In this document: positions 1 to 12,382 of the stretch, in pieces
Layout: the number at the start of each line of letters is the position of its first letter
Numbering within the stretch: the stretch's first letter is position 1
Origin: Ectobius pallidus
Taxonomy: Eukaryota; Arthropoda; Insecta; Blattodea; Ectobiidae
Direction of reading: 5' to 3'
DNA: 64,000 nucleotides
Assembly: GCA_964059195.1 (NCBI GenBank)
Contig: CAXKWD010000005.1
Span: 41,121,825 to 41,185,824, forward strand
The notes under the pieces: model-generated
What the model saw: only the letters and a program-made list of their open reading frames with translations
Database searches by the model: none
What the model was told of the DNA's origin: nothing
Made by a program: the position numbers and the translations under genes

Positions 1-1496
1 CTGTTGTAAAAAGTAGGAGTTATACCCGTGACAAAGCACAATAAAAGTCCACGAGATTGATATCAAGTACGACAGTGAAACGGCTCTTCTAATGGGGTAC
101 TATAATTCAAGCTTATCACATTTCTGATATTTCTTTTATTATCTCGATTGTAATTAAGAGAAACAAAACATCGTTGATGTTCAACAAGGCTTTCCTCCTT
201 TTTCCCCTTGTTTAAAACTGAACTTTCCACTTGATTCTGTGAAAACATTTTCGAGCTATCTCGAATGAGGAGGATTATTATGTTTATAGCGAGAGTCTGT
301 CGCGAGATGTCTTTTTAATAAACACTATCAACAATTTAATCCAGTTAACATTTTCTAAATTTATTTTCTTCTTCATAATTCCTAAAAGGTTTCAGCTAAT
401 TAAATAAAAATCTTCTAAACTTAGTTAAACTGTTTAAACTATTATTTGACACTGATCAATCTGGGCAATGTTAATTACCTCGTTGGACCGCTTTCAACTG
501 CATTAAGCAGCCATCTTCAGCAAAAATGTGAGATAGTTTGCCCTCAGCAAGTTCATATACGGGGAGGGCAGTACATTTGGTGGATTGAAGTGAGTAATTT
601 TTACGTTTATGGATACTTATCTTATTAAGTCTTCCAGCCTCGTTCAGTTGGACTTCTGTATAGATTAATATATTTATGCCCTCCATTGTGTTTCAAATTA
701 TACAAATTGGTGAACCAGGGGCAGTGGGCCGAGGGGCAATTCGTACTAAATTTCTCACATATAGATTGTTAAATGCATATTTATACATTGTATTATAAAT
801 ACCGGTATGCCTCATCGTAGGTGATTGTATAATTTATGGAGGTTAGTATCTATTGTATTGTATTGTATTAATTTTATAAGCACTCCTGATATGCTCCGAA
901 GTTCACAAAAATTGAACATTATAATACGTGAACTCTTGTGATAATTATATATACTTTTTCAGACGATGACCGCCTACAAGTATGAATTCCCATTGGAATT
1001 CTCAGTCTCGTTAGAGCTTTGGACAATATTTCATCCAGAATTCTAGTCTAAACTCTGTTACCAGGCGTAATCAGACTCATTTACTAGCAAGCACAGACAA
1101 TACATCTTTGCCTTTTGATCAAATATTTGATAATAGCACACGCGCACAGTTCAAATATTTAAATAATAGGACTACTGAAAAAATTAACATATTAACTTAT
1201 TCAAGTTCTGGAAGAACGTCAGGCACAATAAAAAAAACTAAGTAGGCCTACGGTTACTCTTTCTTGATGTTTCTCGGATGAGGATACAAACCGTGCGAAA
1301 TCCTTTTTTACCCTCGGAAGGATGGCTAGTAATAATATAGGCTAATATTATAATATTATATAGTAATAATATAGGCTAGTAATATAATAATACGAATAAT
1401 AATATAATATAATAAAAATATAGTAATAATGTAATAAGAATAAGAATAATGATACCACACCCAATGAAATTTTAATCTTTGTTCAGGATAAACAGG
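1..1496. other. AT-rich non-coding stretch
   Basis: I see no gene here. The stretch contains a short TATTG pentamer run near 851-867 and a low-complexity AT/ATA tract at about 1331-1440. Short ORFs (for example around 446-628) have no recognisable domain. Confidence 0.5.
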
Positions 1497-1735
1497 CCCG
1501 GGTTGGATCCCAGGCCCTCCTTTAAAATTTTCTGAGATAGGGAGGTTTGAAACGGGGTTCACTCAGCCTCGTGATACAAACTGAGAAGCTACTTGATTGA
1601 TAAGAAGCGGATGCGGTCACGGAAATCATCATCAACGGCCGTGGTGTCGGCATGCAAACCACATGCCCCATAATCATGTTATCTGCCTATAGTAGATGAC
1701 GGCCTCTTCCCTCAAGAGATGTAGAACTACGTAGT
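1497..1735 (+). mobile_element. SINE family B, 5'-truncated copy
   Basis: This matches the body of the tRNA-derived SINE at 38323-38601 and 48463-48752. It keeps the B-box-like start ('cccgggttggatccc'), the conserved block 'gatagggaggt', the 'actcagcctcgtgata' block, the 'ggccgtgg-gtcggcatgc' block and the 'tagatgacgg' end. The A-box part is missing, and the copy is more diverged than the other two. Confidence 0.7.
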
Positions 1736-1844
1736 TTAGTTTCTTTAAAAGTTTTTCACACTATACTTTTACGGCCATACTGGAATCTGAATCACTGACG
1801 ATGATTATCATTATATTGTAACTTAAAACCGGTATAACAATTAT

Positions 1845-2020
1845 AATTAAGGAATCGCGCACAATGTGCATTATCTTAACCTAAGACTTAACCTACCCAG
1901 TCCTGAACCCGGGAAAGGGATTTTTCACAACTGAAAAATCCCCGACCCGGCCGGGAATCGAACCCGGGCCGCCGGAGTGGAAGGCAGGCGCGCTACCGAC
2001 TCACCCACGGCGACGGACAA
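1845..2020 (-). mobile_element. SINE family A, complete copy with 12-bp TSD
   Basis: On the minus strand the element starts near 2020 with a tRNA-like head. An A-box-like TGGGTGAGTCGGTAGCG is followed by a B box GGGTTCGATTCCC, then a tail ending 'gattccttaatt'. A perfect 12-bp direct repeat, TATAACAATTAT, flanks it (1833-1844 and 2021-2032), as expected of target-primed retroposition. The 5' and 3' ends do not pair as an acceptor stem, so it is not a tRNA gene. Its tail recurs at 26841-26906, and a head fragment occurs at 47392-47460. Confidence 0.88.
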
Positions 2021-2032
2021 TATAACAATTAT

Positions 2033-3542
2033 GTCTTCGTCTAAAGTTATTCAAGAGAGAGGAAGGGAGAATAAATTGAAAGGTACAGTATTTAATCGCT
2101 TATGACCCCTTTAAAGCAACATGGGTTCAAAAACGTAAAGCTAAATTTTATAAAGTAGGGCTCACGTTTTGAGTGTACTGTTCTGTATTTCTTTTTGCAA
2201 CAATTTCTCTATTTCACCAATCTACGTTTTGCAGGAGTGGCAATTGGTCAGGAAGAAATGTGTTCCATAAGCATAGTGCGAAGTAAAACCTTAACATTGT
2301 CGCTAACGCTTTTATGAAATAACACAAAAAACGATAATATAGATTGATGTCAACCATACTAGACATGTAGAATAGTTTTAATGGCACAGCGAAACAAGCC
2401 CATATTAGAGAGTGTAGCAATCCTACGAGCAAAATAAAATCATTTTATCATGTTTGCCATACACTATTCTTAGACAGCCGTTAATATATTATATAAAATC
2501 ATAATTCAATATATTGTAATGTACTGAAAAGCGTGAAGTCATACTGAAGCCACGAGCTGCCCTGATATCCACTGCCTCATCCTGCGCCACCCCTATTTTC
2601 GCGACGGCGGATACTGTTAAGAGCCTCTAGGTCGTTGTGAGAACATAATTATTTCAGAATTAATCTTAACCCTGCTCGATAACGGAAATAGCTTTCTGTC
2701 CTTTTTTCACTTCAAACGGCTGTAGGTGTAATTTAGAAGACACTTACAAGGCAATTTTATCCAATCCTCCACTTAATGTGCGTCCCCCAGTCCTTCGCAC
2801 CTGAGCGAGCAACCGACCTCTGTACATAGGTTAATAATTGAGTACCAGACTTTTGACTTTCAAACCAATACGAATCGGACACATCCTGAGACTGATCTAG
2901 ACATTCGTTGTGACGCGCGGCCTTTAGCCACTCAGATGAAATGTTTCAATACTCCACCCCCTTTCACCGCTCATCTAGGACTGATCGATGTCCATAGGCT
3001 AATACATGCGGTCGGACTTGAACTAAAACCAATAAGAGATTGGCTCACCCAGGGCTGGGATGGAACACAAGGGATAAGGAGATTCAATACCAAATTTAAA
3101 TACAGAAAAGAGACCAGAAGCATCGGACAGTTTCCATGCAATCGACGGTACATGTGCAGACAGAGGTTAATGATTTTCTAGTCAACGGCTGCCAAGATAA
3201 GGAATGTAATCAACTTTTTCGAATATGAAGATTTTTGGGATCACCGTGAGATATCTAACATTAATGTTTATCAGACTGAGACTATTTATTAATCCTAACT
3301 ATTTGATTTATTAATCATAACTATTCACAAATAAAGGAGAATTTTCCATGGGATTGACACTAAAGTTAGATTTTAGCATTAGTGCGATGTGTCCTGTGTT
3401 AGAAGTATTACTTTTAATTCAAGCTGTCTTAAAAAGTGTTCCGGTATAGAAAGCTTGATGGTTTAGTAGATGAACTATGATTTTCGTTTAGTAGTGCAGT
3501 TTTATTCTTTAATAACTAACGGTCGTTAGAATATTTAATATA
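2033..3542. other. No recognised feature
   Basis: AT-rich DNA. Short ORFs at 2936-3181 (+) and 2971-3153 (-) overlap each other and have no known domain. I see no inverted ends or SINE boxes. Confidence 0.45.
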
Positions 3543-3780
3543 AGCTTAGTGGTTGGCATTTCCGACTACGATCCACAAAGCCCTGTTCGATCCCCAGTAG
3601 TTCCTCGGATTTTTTTTATGAAGATGGAAGTTCTGGATAGGGTGTACTCAGCCAGCTGATAAAACCAAGCAACTTTCTGACGAAATAAAGGCTCCGGTCA
3701 CGAAGACCATCAGTAAGGACCTTGTGTGTCAGCCCCAGTCCATCTACCAATATCGAAGGGAGATGAAGCAGTGGTCAGGT
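3543..3780 (+). mobile_element. SINE family B, diverged copy
   Basis: A tRNA-like head ('agtggttggcatttccgac') is followed by a B-box-like 'gttcgatcccc', then 'ttcctcggatttttt', 'ctccggtcacgaagacc' and an end resembling 'tggtcaggtggtaggg'. The order of blocks is the same as in the better preserved copies at 38.3 and 48.5 kb. Many substitutions suggest an old insertion. Confidence 0.7.
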
Positions 3781-5872
3781 GGTAGGGTTTTGTCATGGCA
3801 TGGGATATAATGCTATTAGTTAATGATATAATGAATAAAGCAATATTATCTTTTTCATGGAACTCGAAGAATGGTTCCCAGGCATAAATTAAAAATATCA
3901 AGCTAGAAACAAACTTATAACAGAGTAAGTTTAAGGCAAATATGTTGTAAGTTAAACATTGAAGAAGAAAATAGAAATAGAAATTGGCAACTTCTCTCAC
4001 ACACTTTGTTCTGAGATTCCGTAGAGAATACCTGCTGTAATGATACCTGCATTATTACTTTCATTTGCTATAAACAAAGTTTCTTCTTTGGTCGCATTTC
4101 CGAATTCATTTAATATTGATGTAGACAAACATACTGAATTTTTATACATAAAATAAGTACCGTAAGCTATATTTTAGTATGTTAGCATTCATTATTGCTT
4201 CAGTTATTGATTCTAATATTATTTAGTACAGATCACACGTGAAAAATGACAAAACGGATTATGAAATATGAGGAAAATAAAGAAATAGGACGAAAGTTTT
4301 AATCTTGATTCTCTATTTTCCTTTTAAAAGGTTACTGTATTTTCTTGGTTCACTTCTCACTTGAATTGATAATGTGCTTGATGTTAAGTTACACTATTTT
4401 CCCACAGTTTTTCGTATTTATCTGTTAGTGGTGAAGACGTTATTCTTTGTTTCTTCTTAACCGAGAATCAACTCCAAGTCTGAAGAATCAATAATTAAGA
4501 ACGGGTGCTAATAAAGTGAACTCGTGATCAGAGAGATGACTGATGAACTATTATCTGAAAGCCCGAAGTTTCTTACATGTTTTTATCGATTGCTGCAAAA
4601 AAATGTTACTTCTATAAACCACTGAAAGATTATAACATCATAATCACAGGTGATATTGTTAACCAGGTGAGCTTATTAAGTTAAGAACAAAAGTAAGACA
4701 ATTTTGAATAAAATAAGATTGAATAATTCACTTACGGTATTTAAAGAAGATGTTTGTCTAAACGTCTTAATTATCACTATCCGAAAACAGATGTGCACCA
4801 ATACAACACAATATAGGCCTACAAGTACTATCTTTTAAAGTTAGAATGTTAGATTATATCAGTCAAGTCAAGAAAACTGTTAATTCTATAGCTGTAAGTA
4901 TGTTTAGGCTACCACTAACTCAAGAGTTTCAAATAAAGTAAGCCAGACAAATTATAGACCTGTTTGGTTTAGCTGATCCAGTTTAGCCTATACAACTAGT
5001 GAATTCTTTACATTGCTGTAAATACGTAAATACGCTTATGTATAATTTAGTATGTATATTTTAATTTCATCCTAAACTAAATTATACCACGAGTATCGTA
5101 CTTGCATCGTATCTTAATTTTTAGGCTAATGTTTTACACCTGTGGGTTTATTATTTATTTAATAATTAGAAAATTTGTTCATTGCAACTAACTCTTGCTC
5201 ATGATAATAAAACATTCATTTGTATACACAAGAAAAAATAAACTCAAGCATGGTCCCCTGTCCAACATGGAAAGAATAAATCTTCCCATATGAAGAAAGT
5301 TGCCTCCACAGAACATTCCATTAGTCAGACTTTTTTCTATTCATTTCAACCTCGTATAAATAAGTCTATACCATAAGATTGGATCTCTTTCTCTAAAAGA
5401 AGTCACTCAGTTTAACCAAATGAAACTCTCATTACTCCCAAGGTTTATAGTAATGCAGAAGCTGAGGGAAGAGATATAATCAATATTCTTGTTTAAGAGG
5501 TGGCAATACTTTCACCATAGGCCTATCAAATATCCACTTTAATACCTTCGTGAAAAGTCCTAGAAGGTTTATCTGTCTTCATGTGAAACCTATTTTGCAG
5601 CTAATGCAGCCAGAACTTAAATAACCCTCTGAATGTGCAGCAGAAAAACGCGAAACACCGCACATTTGAAATTTCCTGGCACTAATTATCGATAGAGACT
5701 AATATCCCGTCGGATGAAGCACGCAAAAGGTGAGAGGTTGCTCCTCCATCCGCCTGAAACCGAAGTGATGAGACCATTTCCACGCCAGCTCATGAGAGGT
5801 ATTCCCAGCCATGAAATGGTACAAACTTTCACAAGTTACGGTTCAATACGCTTCATAAAATCATTATTATAC
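3781..5872. other. AT-rich non-coding stretch
   Basis: I recognise no gene or repeat family. The DNA is AT-rich with scattered GGCCTA words. The 96-aa minus ORF at 3710-4000 overlaps the SINE end and has no domain. Confidence 0.45.
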
Positions 5873-5905
5873 AGCAGGGGCCCATAGCTTTGCCCGCGTT
5901 TATAT
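5873..5905 (+). repeat. Possible head fragment of dispersed family 2
   Basis: 'catagctttgcccgcg' resembles the 'gcggcttcgcccacg' start of the family 2 copy at 28931. Family 2 sequence resumes at about 6686, so a foldback insertion at about 6.1-6.55 kb may have split one older copy. The match is short. Confidence 0.35.
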
Positions 5906-6108
5906 ACTCAATAGTTAGATGTTCGATATAAATCATTTATTTAACAAACAATAATTAGATCATTGTGTTTATTAATACTGACAAGAATTGCAACAATTAC
6001 AAAATTTCATTCTTAAATATATTATTTTACGAAGTAATTATAAATAATTACACGAATAAAACTAATCTTGTGCTAGTATTAATGGATTTCATTCCACTAG
6101 TGCTGATT

Positions 6109-6549
6109 TAATTAAAGTGGAGAAAAAATTCAGCCTGAAATCATTAGAATAAACCTAACAGAGATTTATCAAATAAATCTGTGTGCCGGAGACGTAGAAA
6201 TTACAGGTTCACTTGGAACTTTATTCACAATATTACAATATGTGGACTCTAAAAAATTGACAGCTGTGTTAATCGTATATTAATATCATAATTGTGTATA
6301 GGTAGGCCTATATTACACTTGAGACAATGTATAAATTAATTTTCTTAGTGCAGTTATTGTTTACCATTTGTCACTTATTCATGCAGTATAAATAACACGA
6401 AAAAGAAAAATAATTAAAATATAGTTGAATGACAGCCAGTTATAAAAAGTAAGATTAATTTCTACGTCTCCAGCACACATTTATTTGATAAATATCTGTT
6501 AGGTATATTCTAGTGCTTTCAGGCTTAATTTTTCCTCCACTTTAATTAA
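6109..6549. mobile_element. Foldback (snapback) element
   Basis: Two arms of about 95 bp are inverted copies of each other (6109-6203 and 6455-6549). Both contain 'tttatcaaataaat', 'gagacgtagaaatta' and 'taattaaagtgga(g)'. The roughly 250-bp loop has no ORF. A short direct repeat TAATCTTGTGCT lies outside the arms (about 6063 and 6547). This is a non-autonomous foldback element or MITE of unknown superfamily. Confidence 0.75.
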
Positions 6550-6685
6550 TCTTGTGCTGCCATAGAATATGGGCATATAAATTCGAAATGAACGAGTAAA
6601 ACGCTCCAACAGACTAATGAACCTTGCCCAATTCTTGCATAAACAATTAAAACAACTGATAACTAAGAAATCAAACACCCGGCTT

Positions 6686-6800
6686 CGGGGTGCATTTCAA
6701 GATTAAAATGCGCCACCCGGGGAAAAAAGGCCTCATATACGAGTTACTAGCCCCCAAAAATCCCACAGTGAGTTTCGTCCAAATCATTCAATGTTTTCCC
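6686..6800 (+). repeat. Dispersed family 2 fragment
   Basis: The blocks 'cggggaaaaaaggcctcata', 'cgagtt', 'gcccagtgag'-like and 'ttcgtccaaat' occur in the same order at 29100-29200. Only the central part of the family is present. Confidence 0.6.
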
Positions 6801-7324
6801 ATTTAGGCGTGCTTCTTGATCCAATTCTGAACACCTAAGTTTAAAAACATCTCTCTGTACGTCGTAATGTTTTAAACAAATGAATCAAGGGATTAAAATA
6901 ATCGAAATGATCGACAAATCGATGTGGTATATAACAAAAATCGATTTCATCAATGCTCTCTTTTCCCGGTTTCCACAGCAAGACCGCTTTCAATTAATTT
7001 AAAAAATGAATACGGTCTACATGAAAACAGCAGTTTACATGTTATATTAGATATTCCTTATGTATAACATCGGCAACATTCGTCTCATCTTATTGAAAGC
7101 AATGCTTTTTATATCAGTATAGGCCCTATATACAATTACTTGCTATTGTGTTCTAAACTAGGAGATTGATTGAAACTTGTGTCAAAATTGTGCCAAAAGT
7201 TTAACTTTATTTCGTATAAAGACCCATTGCTGTAAGTTTTGCATAAAAATGTGTTATAATAGTTATTTGTTATACAAGAATTAAAAGCGACATTTTATTT
7301 TGTGAGAATACTCTTTAAGAAATA

Positions 7325-7500
7325 AGGCCGAAGGCCGAGTTGGACAAAGCCTACGAAAACTAAACAAGTTCTACAAGCCCGGCGTTTGCCTTGGCGGGTG
7401 AGGAAACCACGAATAACTTAAGTCAAACTGGCCGGCCATGTTGTTTGAGATTTGAACCCAGGACCTCTTACCTCTGCAATTTCGCTCGGATTGGTTTTAC
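7325..7500 (-). mobile_element. tRNA-like SINE fragment (third type)
   Basis: The minus strand carries a B-box-like GGGTTCAAATCTC near 7447-7459. A GC-richer body with 'gccggccatgttg' and 'aagcccggcgtttgcc' lies within AT-rich surroundings. It shares no clear blocks with SINE families A and B. Only the B box and the composition support the call. Confidence 0.4.
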
Positions 7501-9851
7501 AGGTACACTGCATTTTACAATAATAAATTAATTGTTTTCATGTTACTATGAGATCAAAAGGGAATAGAGAAAGAAAGAGAACCACTGTAAGGTTCTTAGG
7601 CCATATCTTTCAAGATTAGTCAATCTTCGCCCCACAGTTAAATGTCCTGCTAAGGTCAAAAATATCCCAACTGGGCACTTGCCAGAATCATGGCAAGACA
7701 ACATTTCTTTGTGATATTAAGTAATTTGCTCTTTACTAACTGAATTTTAGATAGTTAAGTTATATACTGTTCTATACTCAATCATTATTGTTATGAAATT
7801 TAGGTGGCGTATTAATAGAAAATACAAATATTTGTACCGCGTAATTTTCTGCAGAGATAATATTTTATTTATGGGCCTAAATATCATTTCCTTGCTTGTG
7901 TTACATGGATCTATCCTACATGACTGCACATATTGTTAACATTGGCCACCATGAAAACCAAACAGTAAAACGGAACGACCACTTACTACTACTACTATAA
8001 TGAGATAGTGATTATATTAAAATATAGGTTCATAACTAGGTCACAAATTTAAAGTTATTTGTGTAATTCACCAAATACAGATGTTAGTATATCTAATTAC
8101 TGAGTATTACGCATTACTCCCCCATTAATCACCAGATTCCACAAGACTGATATCCTATTTAATCTTAAGTAGCAGTTGTTCCTGTCTACCATGTCTCGAA
8201 AACTAGCTACGAGCAATGACAGTACCTTATTGATACTGGCTTAAAATTCTGAATAAAGTATGTTGTCTACGCATTATTTTGTAGGTTACCGATGAAGTTA
8301 CACGTTTTAGGGGAATACAAAGGTATACACCAAACAAACTGCATTTAGCCTTCAAGTGAGCAATAGGGTGCTTTCAATGCAAGTTTCAGCACTCGGTTTC
8401 AATGATCAAACTTCATTTTAAAAATGTACAGCAGGGAGGAGAGGTGAGAATGGAGCGTTCGTAATGCCGAGGTTGTTTTGTTTGCTGTTGCCATAGAGAC
8501 AAGGCGAAACCTTTTAATTCTCACTGGCAGGCATTCATGGGACGTGACAAACATATTTTCTGAGAGCGTAAATATTGTTGTAGAGGCGTATCAGGTCGAT
8601 ACTACAGTAACATGTAAATCCCGACGTGTCAACAGATTTGTTAAAACCAGACTTACAACTTGTCCGGCAGGCGTTACAAATACAGCTTTAATTAAATGAT
8701 AACTACAATCCCCAGATTAACGTCCACGTTATCCGTTTTGATACTGAAATCCATGTTAAAATACAGATTCAAAATATAAAAATGACGCCATTTCTACTCA
8801 TATAAGGGAGAGAGCGGACAAATTTATGACAGATAAAGCACAATTTAATCTAGAAACTAGTTACTGTATTAAACAAAAAAGTCTTACGTGAAAAACTCAT
8901 ATCACTTTTTCCACCCTTCATCTTCCAACAAATATTTAATGGCTAGATTGCTGAAATACGCATTTAGCTCCCTAAACCTCATTCAAAGCTTTATTATTCG
9001 CGAGGCAAGATTGAAACCTGAGATTGTGAAAGAGATTAGTAGGTTAATTTATAACTATCCTTCTGAAATTTACTATAACTCATGTTTCAATTAAAAGATT
9101 TTGCTCTTAAGAGTAAGCAACTTTTTTATATACGAAATTTAAACAAAATCGTTACAGCAGTTTTCGAGACAAAAGAAGCAAAAAGAAATTATGCATGTAA
9201 ACTAGTAGTAAAAATAAGAGGAAGAAGCCACCAAGCTTCGTTTATGTACGGTGTTTCGATTTAGAGGTCGCTCTTCATACTTGCTAATAAAAACCCACGC
9301 AGACTTACACATAAACAAATTTATGAACTTTGAATATTCTATTTTTGAAAATAGGGCGCTTCAAAACTAGTATATCAGTGTCGAACATAATACATCATCT
9401 ACCTATAGTATGTTACGGGTGGAGAAAATGAAAATTACATCCCATGGTGTTACATTTCATGAAAAGACAAGGGCTATAAGTTGGGAGTGAGATGCTGTTG
9501 CGCCTCTAGACAGTTCATCTAGCCGGTTTACCTATTTCCGACAGCATACATGATTACGTGTTGCGAGACAACAATAATCGATTGTATTCTTCTTTAAATG
9601 TTTCTAGGGAAACGTAATATATTCACAAAATATTTGAGGAATGAAGAGTTAATGTAAAGACCAAAATTTAAATAAAACACAAGTAGTACTATGGATTCGC
9701 AACTCGGAAGAATATAAGACAAGAGAAGAAACTGAAAATGGGTAAGCCGTACATTGGGATTAAAGCAATCAGAGAAATTTATTGACCGTACATCAGATAT
9801 GCCGTTGAATATTGGTATTTAGCAAACAGGTATGTAAATATCACTCAGAAT
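7501..9851. other. No recognised gene
   Basis: Mostly AT-rich. The interval 8430-8720 is somewhat GC-richer and holds a 73-aa ORF without a known domain; it may be an old repeat, but I cannot place it. Other short ORFs (8888-9094, 9082-9264) look like chance. Confidence 0.4.
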
Positions 9852-10641
9852 TCAAATATATTTCCGCAGATAAGACGAGGTATAAATTTTCGTCCAAGTT
9901 TTATGGTTCTAGCATAATTATATCTGCCCTATAAGATGACCCCCAAACTGTCAACGGCCTATGAATTTATGTTTACAAAAAAACTTCAAAACGTTTCGTT
10001 TCAGTTTTCTGGTACGGTATATCGCAAAAATGTAGCCCACCATCGCACGATTACAATCCATGGGGAGGGTAATAGCAGTTAGGGCAAAAAAACTAGTTAG
10101 TTAAAAATACTGTTAGCTAATCTTACTGGAAAAAGCTTCTTCCATCTTCGTTTTTACAAAATGGTGTCCCTGAGCACAGTCGCACCACTATGGAACAGAA
10201 CGATTCTCACATTGTGCGTGAGCCATGTGATACACGTACCATGTGATATGGTTTATAGGGAAAATGAAAAAAAAAAGTTTTATTTCGCGGATTATGGCAT
10301 TTCTGTTACGACATTCGCGTTCTTTCGCGGCTTACATTTGCACACAAATAGTGCCTATAATCTTAATTTATCAAGATAATGTAATCTTCACATCGATATA
10401 CATCATTTTATAATGGTTTTAATTTGTGGCATCCAGTGAGAGAGTGGGCTAAGCCAAAAATTTTCAAATTTGAGTTATTGTCATCTCTGTGTAGTACATA
10501 CAGTCGTGTAACTGTAAACCTAATAATAAAGGTTTGTGTGGGCTCCTTCCTCATCTATTCTTGAAAGACAATTTTCGTAAATTAAGGGAATGGCGTTTCT
10601 CCAATGAGAGAGTGGGCTAAGCCAGCTCGGAAGCATTAGTA

Positions 10642-10652
10642 ACGTGATATAA
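10642..10652. repeat. Left 11-bp TSD of the nested LINE
   Basis: ACGTGATATAA here is identical to 11585-11595. It directly abuts the simple-repeat tail of the LINE. Confidence 0.85.
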
Positions 10653-11584
10653 TAATAATAGCAAGAGAGCGCACAAGTTGTGCATAATATTTGTCACTCA
10701 TGTTGTGCACAATTTTATCACCGATACTTCACGATTGGAACAGCTTAAGATGTGGTATCGATCACAGATATTACCGCACAGAACACACTCGCATTGGACG
10801 TCCGGTTCATGGAAGGACTGGTTTGCGCACATCTTGTGGTGATATCCATGGACCGCCATCGATGTCACAAAGTGTCTGAGTTCCTGGTTTGTGCTTGTCC
10901 ATATCCGGTTCATCATGGCTTCCGTTGTGTAAAATTCCTCCCAGATGTCTTCCCTTTTCCTTTTCCTCTCATCTAGAGCTTTCTTCCAACTGGGGGTGGC
11001 GGGGAGGTCGAGTTTCGTCCTGAGTTGTTCTATCAGGAAGGTTTCTCGGGTGAGCACATAAACCAGTCTAGATAGAGTGTATTTAGACACTCCTAGTGAA
11101 GCTTTCAGGAAGCGGGCTTTGACGTTCTCTAGAGTGTGGAGATCCTTCGTGCGAAGTTTGTGCCAGGTTAGCTCTAGCCCATACGTGAGTATGGGAATTA
11201 TCTTGGCGTCGAATATTGTCATCGCACTTTTAAGGGATAGTTTTGTTAAACCTCTGATGTCATGTATGGCTTTTGTGGCTGCTGTTGCTCTTTGCTTGGT
11301 ATGGATTCTAAATGAGTTCATTGTGGACTGTAGGGTCATGCCGAGGTATTTAACGTGGTTTGTGGTCTGTAGCGGTTCTTGTTTCAGGAAAATTTTGTCA
11401 TCTTGGGATAGTCTACCCCCTTTCCTGAAAACCATGTGTTCGGTTTTCTCTTTGTTTATTTTGAGCTCGTTTTGGTCGGCCCATTTTTCCAGCGCGTGGA
11501 TTGCTCTTTGCAGTTCTTTTTTATCATGGGAACCCAGTACCATATCATCGGCGTAGATGTAGATCTTGACGTGTGGTGCTTCTT
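10653..11584 (-). mobile_element. 5'-truncated non-LTR retrotransposon (LINE)
   Basis: The insertion is bounded by perfect 11-bp TSDs and has a short TAT-type simple-repeat 3' tail (10653-10660 on the plus strand). It keeps only the C-terminal part of the reverse transcriptase ORF plus a short 3' UTR, so it is a typical 5'-truncated product of target-primed reverse transcription. It sits inside the inverted-repeat transposon at 9852-12382. Confidence 0.88.
10698..11576 (-). pseudogene. LINE reverse transcriptase C-terminal fragment
   Basis: About 290 codons are open. The frame begins just upstream of the RT palm motif, reading KIYIYADDMVLGS, where YADD is the catalytic core of non-LTR reverse transcriptases. 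The thumb follows with 'KINKEKTEHMVF' and 'VKYLGMTL'. Then comes the conserved connection region ('IIPILTYGLELTW') and a C-terminal zinc-knuckle-like CVLC-x7-H-x3-C. The fingers, most of the palm and the endonuclease domain are missing because of 5' truncation. The remaining frame has no stop, which suggests a fairly recent insertion. It cannot be active alone. The clade is not resolved. There is no RNase H domain after the RT, unlike the I-type fragment at 22.7 kb. Confidence 0.85.
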
Positions 11585-11595
11585 ACGTGATATAA
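11585..11595. repeat. Right 11-bp TSD of the nested LINE
   Basis: ACGTGATATAA is identical to 10642-10652, and the bases on both outer sides differ, so the duplication is exactly 11 bp. Confidence 0.85.
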
Positions 11596-11859
11596 AGGGC
11601 GCGGTAATAGTCCAGTCACCAGGTACTTTTACCTGAAAAAAGAGCCGAAGTTAATAATTTTTTAATATGTTGTATGTGGGTATTCTGTGATGTAGAATCC
11701 AAGTTTTCCCATTCGAGAACCTGTGCAAACTTCAGGGCAGCCGAAAAGCTCGAAATATTTGGGTTTTGGCAGTTTTTCCTTATTCTAAAACATTCCATTA
11801 CAAAAGTTAAAGAGCATTAAATTTCCTACCATTTGCATTGTTTAAACGTTTCTTAAAAC

Positions 11860-12142
11860 AAAATACGTACCGAGATATGGTGCTTCGAAGTTTCGAAATG
11901 TTTTTAAAATATCGAAAAACTGCGAAAAAAAACTTAAGAAGGTAATAAAGGGTTGGCACTGTGGTCTGAAGTTAATATTTGTAAACACTTTGAAATGTTT
12001 AAAATACGTACCGAGATATGGTGCTTCGAAGTTTCGAAATTTTTTTAAAATATCGAAAAACTGCGAAAAAAAACCTTAAGAAGGTAATAAAGGGTTGGCA
12101 CTGTGGTCTGAAGTTAATATTTGTAAACACTTTGAAATGTTT
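11860..12142. repeat. 141-bp tandem duplication
   Basis: Two nearly identical units start with 'aaaatacgtaccgagatatg' at 11860 and 12001. They differ by a base or two, including one extra C in the second copy near 12074. The near identity implies a recent duplication inside the host transposon. Confidence 0.9.
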
Positions 12143-12382
12143 AAATTCTTTTAAGGAGAAATAAATCAAGTGTCAAGATGGAATATTTTCTCATTAGAAA
12201 GCCAAACACAATCTCAAAATATTTCTATTCCGTTATTTCTGGCTTAGCCCACTCTCTCACTGGATGCCACATTTGTATTAATATCAGTCTAATTTTTTTG
12301 TATCTGTCCAATAAGACGATCCCGGATTTTCGGGACTCTCTTTTATGATTCTACTATCGTCTTATCTGCGGAAATATACGGT

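Larger units (their letters stand above)
9852..12382. mobile_element. DNA transposon with inverted ends, non-autonomous, carrying nested LINE
   Basis: The outer ends are inverted copies: ATATTTCCGCAGATAAGACG near 9857-9876 and its complement near 12358-12377. The right end reads CCGTATATTTCCGC outward. A second inverted pair lies inside: 'ggcatccagtgagagagtgg' at about 10428 and its complement at about 12250, with a further direct copy of 'gagagagtgggctaagcca' near 10604. No transposase is visible. Ends of this 'CCGTATWTTYCCGC..ATAAGACG' style resemble Tigger/pogo-like MITEs, but the superfamily is not proven. The insert at 10653-11584 and a 141-bp tandem duplication account for much of its length. 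Confidence 0.72.

Noticed and set aside
1940..2020. tRNA gene on the minus strand
   Set aside because: A and B boxes are good, but there is no acceptor-stem pairing, and the segment continues into a SINE tail flanked by TSDs.
8478..8699. 73-aa ORF as a host exon
   Set aside because: No domain, no splice sites in suitable positions, and surroundings look repeat-like.
11077..11556. 159-aa plus-strand ORF
   Set aside because: It is the antisense shadow of the LINE reverse transcriptase fragment.
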